Source: UBA7887 sp964408735
GTDB lineage: Bacteria > Pseudomonadota > Alphaproteobacteria > UBA7887
DNA: 64,000 nt
Reading direction: 5' to 3'
Assembly: GCA_964408735.1 (NCBI GenBank)
Contig: CAYPAX010000007.1
Coordinates: 7,815 to 71,814 of the forward strand
The translations under genes and the position numbers were made by a program. How positions within the stretch are numbered: position 1 is the stretch's first letter; each line of letters begins with the position of its first letter. Shown here one piece after another: positions 34,258-40,822 of the stretch. Under the pieces are notes generated by a model, which saw nothing but the letters and a program-made list of their open reading frames with translations, had not been told where the DNA came from and made no database searches.

Positions 34258-34274
34258 CGTCGATAGTCCTTTCG

Positions 34275-34955
34275 TCAGGCGGGATGGCTGTCGCTGTGAC
34301 CCAGCCGTGCCATTGCAGTGGCGGCAAGCGCGCCAAGCGCCAGCCAGAAGACGAGATTGGCGACCATGGTCGCGCTTACGAAAGCCGCTGCCATCTCGGG
34401 CGGCACGCTGCCGGCGATGGCCGGCACCTCGGGTGCGCCGACCGCATGGGGCAGAACGATGAGCACCACGCCGATGGTCTTCAGCCAGGTCGCCGGCACC
34501 AGCAGCAGCGCCCACAGGCCGATGCCCGTGGCGACCACCGTACCGAGCCACCAGGCCTGACGCTCGGCCAGCTCGCCACCGACCATGCCGGGCAATTCGG
34601 GCGGCATCCCGAGGGCCGGCGCAAGGGAGAACACGGCAAAGCCGGCCAGACCCCATAACGCGCCCTGGCGCCAGTCCAGCCGGCGCCCGGTCAGCGCCAG
34701 CGCAGCACTCAACAGCAAGGCGAAACCGACGCCGACCAGCACATTGGTGCCGAGGCGCAGAACCACGCGCCCGCCTTCGCTTTCGGGGATTGCGGCAGCA
34801 TCGCCATGGCCATGATCGTGGCCGTCCGCCGCCTGCACCTCATAGGTCTCGGCAGCGAGGATCAGCGGCTGCACCTTGTGCGCCTGCAGCGCCGTCAGCA
34901 AAAGGCCAGACAGCACACCGGCGATGATTGCCGATAGGGCAATTCTCAGAAACAT
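34275..34955 (-). CDS. cbtA: Cobalt transporter subunit CbtA
   Basis: A 226-aa membrane protein with about five to six hydrophobic segments (FLRIALSAIIAGVLSGLLL, VLVGVGFALLLSAALAL, ALWGLAGFAVFSLAPALG, WWLGTVVATGIGLWALLLV, MVANLVFWLALGALAATAM). A His/Asp-rich loop (DGHDHGHGD) after the first helix would bind cobalt. CbtA/CbtB were proposed as a cobalt importer because they co-occur with cobalamin genes and B12 riboswitches. Here the pair lies inside the cob cluster. It starts 5 bp after the cbtB stop. Confidence 0.9.
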   Translation of the reverse strand: MFLRIALSAIIAGVLSGLLLTALQAHKVQPLILAAETYEVQAADGHDHGHGDAAAIPESEGGRVVLRLGTNVLVGVGFALLLSAALALTGRRLDWRQGALWGLAGFAVFSLAPALGMPPELPGMVGGELAERQAWWLGTVVATGIGLWALLLVPATWLKTIGVVLIVLPHAVGAPEVPAIAGSVPPEMAAAFVSATMVANLVFWLALGALAATAMARLGHSDSHPA

Positions 34956-34959
34956 GCGC

Positions 34960-35148
34960 TCAGTGGCAGGGGAACGCCATGCCGTGCCGCCCGTCATGAG
35001 CGGCATTGTGCAGGACTGACGGCTGGGCGAAGCCTACGCCATAAAGGATAAAGGCGCCAAGCAGGACCGCAGCCACGGCAGCCGCCAAAGTCCCGAGCCC
35101 TTGTTCAGCCTGGGTGCCGCTCTCGACACGTGCGCCAATTGCCGTCAT
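34960..35148 (-). CDS. cbtB: Cobalt transporter subunit CbtB
   Basis: A 62-aa single-helix protein. The membrane segment (TLAAAVAAVLLGAFILYGVGF) is followed by the family metal motif HNAAHDGRHGMAFPCH (H47, H51, H55, C61, H62) at the C-terminus. The ATG at 35148 has agggagaag upstream. It is the first gene of the leftward cbtB-cbtA-small protein unit and diverges from cobU; the 74-bp gap is too short for a cobalamin riboswitch, and none is seen. Confidence 0.92.
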   Translation of the reverse strand: MTAIGARVESGTQAEQGLGTLAAAVAAVLLGAFILYGVGFAQPSVLHNAAHDGRHGMAFPCH

Positions 35149-35222
35149 CGTCTTCTCCCTGCGCTCAAGTTTTCGGTGCCGACCATAGAGCGCGACGGCA
35201 GAGATGGGAAGGGCAAACAGGG

Positions 35223-35759
35223 ATGGCAGACCCGTTCGTAGCGCTGACCTTGGTGTTGGGCGGCGCCCGTTCCGGCAAGAGCCATTTTGCCGAGGCCCTC
35301 GTCGAATCGAGCGGGCTCGATGCGGTCTATGTCGCCACCGCACAAGCCGGCGATGAGGAGATGGCGGCGCGTATCGCCCATCATCAGGCGCGCCGGGGTG
35401 CGGTCTGGCGCACTGTGGAGGCGCCTTTGCAGTTGGCCGCCGCCCTGGCCCGCGAAGCCGCGCCCGGGCGCGCCGTGCTGGTCGACTGCCTGACGCTGTG
35501 GCTCGCCAACATCATGGCCGACGGCTGTGATGTCGAGGCTGAAGCGGAGCGCCTTGTCGCAGCGCTTGGTGAGCTCGCCGGCCCGGTGGTGCTGGTCAGC
35601 AACGAGGTCGGCCAGGGCATCGTGCCGGACAACGCCCTCGCCCGCGCCTTTCGCGACCACGCCGGGCGCCTGCACCAGGACATCGCGGCGGCAGCGGACA
35701 CTGTGTACTTCGTCACCGCCGGCCTGGCGCAGACCTTGAAGAGCCCTAACCCTCGCTGA
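35223..35759 (+). CDS. cobU: Adenosylcobinamide kinase/guanylyltransferase
   Basis: A 178-aa bifunctional enzyme (CobP in the aerobic nomenclature) that phosphorylates adenosylcobinamide and transfers GMP to it. P-loop GGARSGKS at 13-20, ARIAHHQARRG with the guanylylated histidine region, VDCLTLWLANIM and SNEVGQGIVPDN. The C-terminal 14 bp overlap the convergent cobT. Confidence 0.94.
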   Translation: MADPFVALTLVLGGARSGKSHFAEALVESSGLDAVYVATAQAGDEEMAARIAHHQARRGAVWRTVEAPLQLAAALAREAAPGRAVLVDCLTLWLANIMADGCDVEAEAERLVAALGELAGPVVLVSNEVGQGIVPDNALARAFRDHAGRLHQDIAAAADTVYFVTAGLAQTLKSPNPR

Positions 35760-36765
35760 CACCCGCGTCCGCGAAGGTGGCCATGCCGGCGTGGGTCGTA
35801 ACCGCGGCCTTGACCAGGTGTGCGGCGAGCGCGGCGCCGGAGGCTTCGCCGAGGCGCATGCCGAGGTCGAGCAGTGGTGTCAGGCCGAGCGCCTTGAGAA
35901 GGCGGTCGTGGCCGGCTTCGGCCGAGCGATGGCTGGCCAGGCAGTGGTCGAGCGCGCCGGGCGCGGCACGCTGGAGCACGGCGGCGGCGGCGCAGCAGAT
36001 GAAGCCGTCCAGCATCACCGGCACGCGGGCGCGCCGGGCGCCGAGAATGGCACCGGCGATGGCGGCAAGCTCATAGCCGCCGAGCCGCCGCAAGACCTCG
36101 AGGGGATCGCCGAGTGCCGCGCCGTGAAAGGCCATGGCGGCGGCGATCGTCTCGCGCTTGCGGGCGAGGCCGGCATCGTCGACGCCTGTGCCGCGGCCCA
36201 CCCAGTCGGCCGGCTCGCCGCCGAACAGCGCCGTCGCCAAAGCCGCTGCCGAGGTGGTGTTGGCAATGCCCATCTCGCCGAGGCAAAGCAGATCCGTCCC
36301 TGCCTCGACGCGCGCCATGCCGGTGGCGAAGGCGGCGGCGCAGGCGGCCTCGCTCATTGCCGCGTCAGCGGTGAAGTCGGCGGTCGGAGACTCGAGATCG
36401 AAGGCATCGACGCTGAGCTCGGCGCCGAGGCTACGGCAAAGCTGATTGATGGCGGCACCGCCGGCCTCGAAATTCGCCACCATCTGCACGGTCACTTCGG
36501 CGGGAAAGGCGGATACGCCGCGCGCAGCGACGCCGTGATTGCCGGCGAAGACGAGCGTGCGCAGGGCCTCGGCGCGGGCCGGGTGGCGGCCCTGCCAGGC
36601 GGCCATCCAGGCGGCGATATCCTCGAGCCTGCCAAGCGAGCCGGAGGGCTTGGTGAGTTGCGCGTCGCGGGCGCGCGCTTCCGCCGCGGCAGCGTCGTCC
36701 GCGGATGCCAAATCGCTCAGCATTTGGCGTATGGTGGCAAAATCCAAAGTAAGGGCTCCGTTCAT
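35746..36765 (-). CDS. cobT: Nicotinate-nucleotide--dimethylbenzimidazole phosphoribosyltransferase
   Basis: A 339-aa enzyme making alpha-ribazole phosphate, the lower-ligand nucleotide. It shows LTKPSGSLGRLEDIA, FAGNHGVAARGVSAFP, LGEMGIANTTSAAA, WVGRGTG and the C-terminal LDLGMRLGEASGA with the catalytic glutamate. Its ATG is only 2 bp from the divergent cobS ATG. Therefore its promoter must lie within cobS coding sequence, or expression depends on upstream transcription. Confidence 0.95.
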   Translation of the reverse strand: MNGALTLDFATIRQMLSDLASADDAAAAEARARDAQLTKPSGSLGRLEDIAAWMAAWQGRHPARAEALRTLVFAGNHGVAARGVSAFPAEVTVQMVANFEAGGAAINQLCRSLGAELSVDAFDLESPTADFTADAAMSEAACAAAFATGMARVEAGTDLLCLGEMGIANTTSAAALATALFGGEPADWVGRGTGVDDAGLARKRETIAAAMAFHGAALGDPLEVLRRLGGYELAAIAGAILGARRARVPVMLDGFICCAAAAVLQRAAPGALDHCLASHRSAEAGHDRLLKALGLTPLLDLGMRLGEASGAALAAHLVKAAVTTHAGMATFADAGVSEG

Positions 36766-36767
36766 TC

Positions 36768-37532
36768 ATGGTTGCTAGGCAGGTCATAACACGGCTGGAC
36801 GATCTGCGTGTGGCTGCTGCGTTCCTCACGCGCCTGCCGGTGCCCGCGCCGGAAGGCAGAGGCATGGAAGCGGTGGCCGGGGCTTGCCGCGCCTACCCGC
36901 TTGTCGGCGCCGGCATCGGCTTCGCCGCGGGCGGGATATGCCTTGCCTCCCAGGCCATCGGGCTCGGGGTCTGGCTGGCGGCCATATTGGCAGTCATTTG
37001 CCAGGTGGTGCTGAGCGGTGCCCTGCACGAAGACGGCCTGGCGGATGTGGCCGACGGCCTCGGCGGCTATGACAAGGAAAGACGCCTCGAGATCATGCGC
37101 GACAGCCGCATCGGCGCCTATGGCGTGCTGGCGCTGATCCTTGCCACCCTGTTGCGTGTCGCCGCCATCGCCAGCCTGGCGGGTGACGCGCTGGCAGCTT
37201 TGGTGGTGGCAGCGGCGCTGTCGCGCGCGGCCATGGCCTGGCCGATGGCGATGTTGCCGCCGGCTCGCGATGATGGTCTCGCCGCCGGGGCCGGCAGACC
37301 TGCCACGGCTCGTGTGGTCGAGGGCGCGTTGATCGCGTTGGCACTGGCAGTCGCGATTTCCGGTCTTGCCGGATTGCTCGCCGCGGCGATTGCGGCATTT
37401 GCAGCGCTATCGGTCGCCCGGCTCGCAGAGCGCAGTCTCGGCGGCACAACGGGCGATATTATCGGCACCACCCAGATGGTTGCCGAGATCGCCGTGTTGC
37501 TGGCGCTGGTTACGCTGACAGCAGCGTATTAG
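36768..37532 (+). CDS. cobS: Adenosylcobinamide-GDP ribazoletransferase (cobalamin synthase)
   Basis: A 254-aa polytopic membrane enzyme joining alpha-ribazole and adenosylcobinamide-GDP, the last assembly step. Signatures: AAFLTRLPVP near the N-terminus, YPLVGAGIG, the catalytic ALHEDGLADVADGLGG and RIGAYG. About six hydrophobic segments. The 3' end overlaps the convergent dioxygenase gene by 23 bp. Confidence 0.94.
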   Translation: MVARQVITRLDDLRVAAAFLTRLPVPAPEGRGMEAVAGACRAYPLVGAGIGFAAGGICLASQAIGLGVWLAAILAVICQVVLSGALHEDGLADVADGLGGYDKERRLEIMRDSRIGAYGVLALILATLLRVAAIASLAGDALAALVVAAALSRAAMAWPMAMLPPARDDGLAAGAGRPATARVVEGALIALALAVAISGLAGLLAAAIAAFAALSVARLAERSLGGTTGDIIGTTQMVAEIAVLLALVTLTAAY

Positions 37533-38442
37533 CGCCGTCTTCCTCTTGCTGCAGGGAGAAGATCGAGGTGTAGCCTGCCGACCAGTCCGGCGGGATGAGG
37601 CAGGGCTCGGGATCGAAGCGCATCCACTTGGCAGGCTGGCCGCGCACGATGGCGCCGGAATGCGTGGTGCTGTCGAGCAGGTTCGTCACCGGCATGGAGT
37701 CGGCGGCGGAAAAGGCGTTGAGCAGCAGCGGGCGCATGCGCGGTGAGCGGTTCTCAGTCGAGCCATGCACCAGGCGGCAATTGTGCACCGTCACCGAGCC
37801 GCGCTTGCCGGTCAGCCAGACCGCCTTGTCGAGGGCCACGCGCGACATGTCCGCATCGCGAACGGCGCCGGTCCACTGCTCGTTTTCGTCATAGAGATCG
37901 AACAGCTCGCCACGGTGGCTGCCGGGGATCACCCCGAGCGGCCCCATCTCGTCGTCCACATCGTGCAGGTAGAGGCCGATGGCCAAATGCGAATAGTTGG
38001 TATGGGGATAGAACTGGATGTCCTGGTGCCACTTCACTTCCTCGCCGCCGCCGGCCCATTTCAAGTTGAGCTTGGAGTGGTGGAACTTGACATCGGCACC
38101 AAGCAGGTCTTCGGCGATATCGACGATCGGCCCGTTGAGCGCGAACTCGCGGTAGACGGGATGGTTCTCGACTGGGTGGTTGATGCGCCGCAGTCGCGGG
38201 TTCGTCGCGTTGTGGTCGGGCTCGATATCGAAGAATTCGTCCGGGGCCGCGACGGCGCGGCTCTTCTCGATAAAATCGTTGGTGACCTGCCAGAGCCGAT
38301 CGAGCCATTCCTCGGAAATGAAATCCTCGACGCAGACATAGCCGTCGCGGAAGTAGCCTTGCCGCTGTTCCTGGCTCAGCACTTTGGCCGGCCGCGCCAG
38401 CACTTCTTCGCTCAACATCGCCTTCTCCACCTCTACTTCCAT
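37510..38442 (-). CDS. Phytanoyl-CoA dioxygenase family protein
   Basis: A 310-aa non-heme Fe(II)/2-oxoglutarate dioxygenase. The facial triad is H139 and D141 (WHQDIQFYPHTNY) with distal H226 (RLVHGSTENRS), followed by an arginine for 2-oxoglutarate. PLGVIPGSHRGEL is the usual PhyH loop. Bacterial PhyH proteins hydroxylate varied small molecules, so no substrate is claimed. It sits between cobS and cobC in the cobalamin block without an evident link to B12. Confidence 0.87.
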   Translation of the reverse strand: MEVEVEKAMLSEEVLARPAKVLSQEQRQGYFRDGYVCVEDFISEEWLDRLWQVTNDFIEKSRAVAAPDEFFDIEPDHNATNPRLRRINHPVENHPVYREFALNGPIVDIAEDLLGADVKFHHSKLNLKWAGGGEEVKWHQDIQFYPHTNYSHLAIGLYLHDVDDEMGPLGVIPGSHRGELFDLYDENEQWTGAVRDADMSRVALDKAVWLTGKRGSVTVHNCRLVHGSTENRSPRMRPLLLNAFSAADSMPVTNLLDSTTHSGAIVRGQPAKWMRFDPEPCLIPPDWSAGYTSIFSLQQEEDGANTLLSA

Positions 38443-38468
38443 GGCGTCAGCTTAGCACCTTCGCCCGC

Positions 38469-39014
38469 TCAGAGGCGATTGACGAAATCGACAGACCAGC
38501 CATGGCCTTGGCGCACCAGGCAGGTGAGCGACAGTGGCTGCACCTGGACTGCCAGGGCTCGCTCGGGTGTCAGATCCAGCGCTTTCGCGACCGCGGCGCG
38601 GATCGGGCCGGCATGGGCAACGACAAGAAGCTCGGGCGCATCGATGCGGTCGATGGCCGCGTGCACCCGTGTCACGACGTCCGTGAAGCTTTCGCCGCCG
38701 GGCGGGCGCAAGGTGGCCGGTGACGACCAGTCCGTATCGATATGCTCGTAAAGTAACCCTTCCCAGGCGCCGAAATCCTGCTCGGCAAAGGCAGGTTCGG
38801 TGTCCGCCTGGGCAAAGCCGGGCAACGCCGCGAAGGTGCGCCGGGCGCGCAGGCGTGGGCTGGTCAGGCAGATGGCAGCATTGGGAATTTGCGCCGAGAT
38901 CCGCGCCACGGTGGCCGGGTCCGGCTCGAGACAATCCACGTCGCTCGATCCGACACAAACACCGGCGCCAACGGCACTCGGTGCATGGCGCAGCCACCAC
39001 CAGCGGCCGGTCAC
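38469..39014 (-). CDS. cobC: Histidine phosphatase, probable alpha-ribazole phosphatase
   Basis: A 181-aa phosphoglycerate-mutase-fold phosphatase. The phosphohistidine motif is LRHAPS (R9, H10), with SPRLRARRTF, the acid in EQDFGAWEG and the second His in VVAHAGPIRA. The context (4-bp overlap with cobD upstream, next to cobS, cobT and cobU) supports removal of phosphate from alpha-ribazole or adenosylcobalamin 5'-phosphate. The family alone would not prove it. Confidence 0.82.
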   Translation of the reverse strand: MTGRWWWLRHAPSAVGAGVCVGSSDVDCLEPDPATVARISAQIPNAAICLTSPRLRARRTFAALPGFAQADTEPAFAEQDFGAWEGLLYEHIDTDWSSPATLRPPGGESFTDVVTRVHAAIDRIDAPELLVVAHAGPIRAAVAKALDLTPERALAVQVQPLSLTCLVRQGHGWSVDFVNRL

Positions 39015-40000
39015 GTCAGCGCATCCGCCAGGCGCTCGGCCGCCGCTTCGTTGCCGGGCAGGCCGAAACGCAGACGACCGGGCTGGTCGGCGAAGCGCCG
39101 CACCAGGATGCCGTGTTCGCCCAAGCGTTCGAACACAGCGTCCGCCTGTGGCGTTTCGACCAGGCGGAACAAGGTGGTGCCGCCGGCCACCGCCAGACCG
39201 GCCTTGGCGAGTACGCCGTCGAGGACCGCCGCCTCGCCTGCCAGGCGTTGGCGCATGGCAGAGGCCCAGGCGGAATTCGCCAAGGCCTCGCGCCCCACCG
39301 CCACGGCCGGGCCGCTTACCGGCCAGGGGCCGAAGGCGTCGCGGATCCGTGCCGCCAAGGCGGGCGCGGCGATGGCAAAGCCGAGGCGCAGGCCGGGCAG
39401 TCCGTAGAACTTGCCGAAGGAGCGCATGACGACCGTCTGCCCGCCGGCTTGCGCTGCAAAGCTGATCCCGGGGGCCACGTCAGCATAGGACTCGTCGATC
39501 ACCAGGCGGCCATCAAGCGTCGCGAGCGCGTCCGGCTCATGCCGGGCGCCGTCCGGGTTGTTGGGATTGGTGACAACAATGGTGTCGAAGCCAGCCGCCG
39601 GGCTCGGCAGGCCGCTGACGATCTCGACCACGTGTCCGGCCGCGGCCCAGGCGCGCGCGTGTTCCGCATAGGTCGGCCCGACCACGGCCACGCGTCCAAA
39701 ATCGCACAAGCGCGGCAGCAGTTGAATGAGCGCTTGGACGCCCGGCACGGGTACGAGATTTTCTGTGCTCGCCGCGCCGTAACAGGCCGAGGCGGCCGCG
39801 CTCAGCGCAGCGAGCTCGGCGGCTTCTGGTAGACGCGTCCACGCCGCCTGGGCCGGGGGCGAGAAGGGGTAGGCGTGGGGGTTTATGCCCGTGCTGAGGT
39901 CGAGCCAGTCGTCTCCCGCCTGGGGGAAGCGGCGCTTGGCCCAGGCCAGCTCGCCGCCATGGTCCGGGTCGTCAGCGGCCGGCGCGGCGGTTGATGTCAT
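39011..40000 (-). CDS. cobD: L-threonine-O-3-phosphate decarboxylase (CobD type)
   Basis: A 329-aa class I aminotransferase-fold PLP enzyme making aminopropanol phosphate for the nucleotide loop. LDLSTGINPHAYPF is the usual N-terminal motif, VTNPNNPDG and IDESYADVAPG bind PLP, and the Schiff-base lysine is K197 in SFGKFYGLPGLRLGF. It starts inside the end of the cytochrome c gene (29-bp overlap). The equivalent is called CobC in aerobic-pathway nomenclature. Confidence 0.88.
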   Translation of the reverse strand: MTSTAAPAADDPDHGGELAWAKRRFPQAGDDWLDLSTGINPHAYPFSPPAQAAWTRLPEAAELAALSAAASACYGAASTENLVPVPGVQALIQLLPRLCDFGRVAVVGPTYAEHARAWAAAGHVVEIVSGLPSPAAGFDTIVVTNPNNPDGARHEPDALATLDGRLVIDESYADVAPGISFAAQAGGQTVVMRSFGKFYGLPGLRLGFAIAAPALAARIRDAFGPWPVSGPAVAVGREALANSAWASAMRQRLAGEAAVLDGVLAKAGLAVAGGTTLFRLVETPQADAVFERLGEHGILVRRFADQPGRLRFGLPGNEAAAERLADALT

Positions 40001-40424
40001 CGTGACGCTCACGGATCTCCCGGGGCCAACTGGCCTTGATGAAAGAGAGCACGGCAACGATATCGCCGTCGCTCAATATCGTGCCGTAACCCGGCATGTC
40101 GCTCTGATAGCCGCCGCCGACCAAAGCCGCCGTGCCCTGTTTGGTGATGGCGAATAGGTCCGCGTCCGGATGGTGCCAGGTATGCCCGGTTCCGTCGTGA
40201 GGCGGCGCGGGCATGCGGCCGTTGGGCAGCTTCTCGCGCCAGTTCGGCTGGCCTTGCAGGGCGTCGCCATGGCAGCTGGCGCAGGCTTCGGCATAGATCT
40301 CGCCGCCGCGTGCGGTAACCGCCGCATCGTCGGGCATCAGCAAGGTGCCGCCACCCCGCAGCAACCAGTATGCGGCGCCGGCGGCCACGAGGACGCCCAG
40401 GGAAATGACGACCCGGCGCCTCAA
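39972..40424 (-). CDS. Membrane-anchored monoheme cytochrome c
   Basis: A 150-aa class I cytochrome c. An N-terminal basic stretch and one helix (VVISLGVLVAAGAAYWLL) form an uncleaved anchor or signal. The heme motif is CASCH (C48, C51, H52) and the probable methionine ligand lies in SDMPGYG. I infer a TTG start at 40424 because it overlaps the upstream cueR stop as TTGA. The context is the copper-export operon. Similar c-type proteins occur beside copA genes, perhaps protecting or reporting on periplasmic copper. Confidence 0.85.
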   Translation of the reverse strand: MRRRVVISLGVLVAAGAAYWLLRGGGTLLMPDDAAVTARGGEIYAEACASCHGDALQGQPNWREKLPNGRMPAPPHDGTGHTWHHPDADLFAITKQGTAALVGGGYQSDMPGYGTILSDGDIVAVLSFIKASWPREIRERHDDINRRAGR

Positions 40425-40822
40425 TGGCCGGGGCCGCTCTCGCCCGCCAGGTCGTCGAGGATCGGGCAATCGGGCCGCTCGTCGCCATGGCAGGCATGGA
40501 TCAGATGGGCAAGCGCGCCGCGCAAGCTTTGCAGGGCGGCGATCTTGTCGTCGATCTCGGCGAGATGCGCCTCCGCAATGCCTTTGACGTCGGCGGAAGC
40601 GCGCTCCTGATCGTCGTAGAGCGAGAGCAGGGCGCGGCAGTCGCCGATGGAAAAGCCGAGATTGCGGGCACGCTGCAGAAAACGCAGCTTGTGCACGTCG
40701 CGGGGCACGTAAGCGCGGTAGCCATTGGCCTTGCGCTCGGGCGAGATCAGCCCGACCTCTTCGTAGTAGCGGATGGTCTTGGCGCTGAGGCCCGCTTGCC
40801 GTCCCGCCTGGCCGATGTTCAT
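40421..40822 (-). CDS. cueR: MerR-family copper regulator CueR
   Basis: A 133-aa activator. The winged helix (NIGQAGRQAGLSAKTIRYYE) is followed by the dimer helix and the Cu(I)-binding loop, C111 and C119 in HACHGDERPDCPIL. A serine at the ASADVK position fits the monovalent-metal subgroup (Cu/Ag/Au). It overlaps copA by 4 bp, so it is co-transcribed with its target and autoregulated from the promoter at 43213-43243. Confidence 0.92.
   Translation of the reverse strand: MNIGQAGRQAGLSAKTIRYYEEVGLISPERKANGYRAYVPRDVHKLRFLQRARNLGFSIGDCRALLSLYDDQERASADVKGIAEAHLAEIDDKIAALQSLRGALAHLIHACHGDERPDCPILDDLAGESGPGH

Noticed and set aside
35149..35222. Cobalamin riboswitch ahead of cbtB or cobU
   Set aside because: The 74-bp divergent gap is too short for the element, and no core motif is present.
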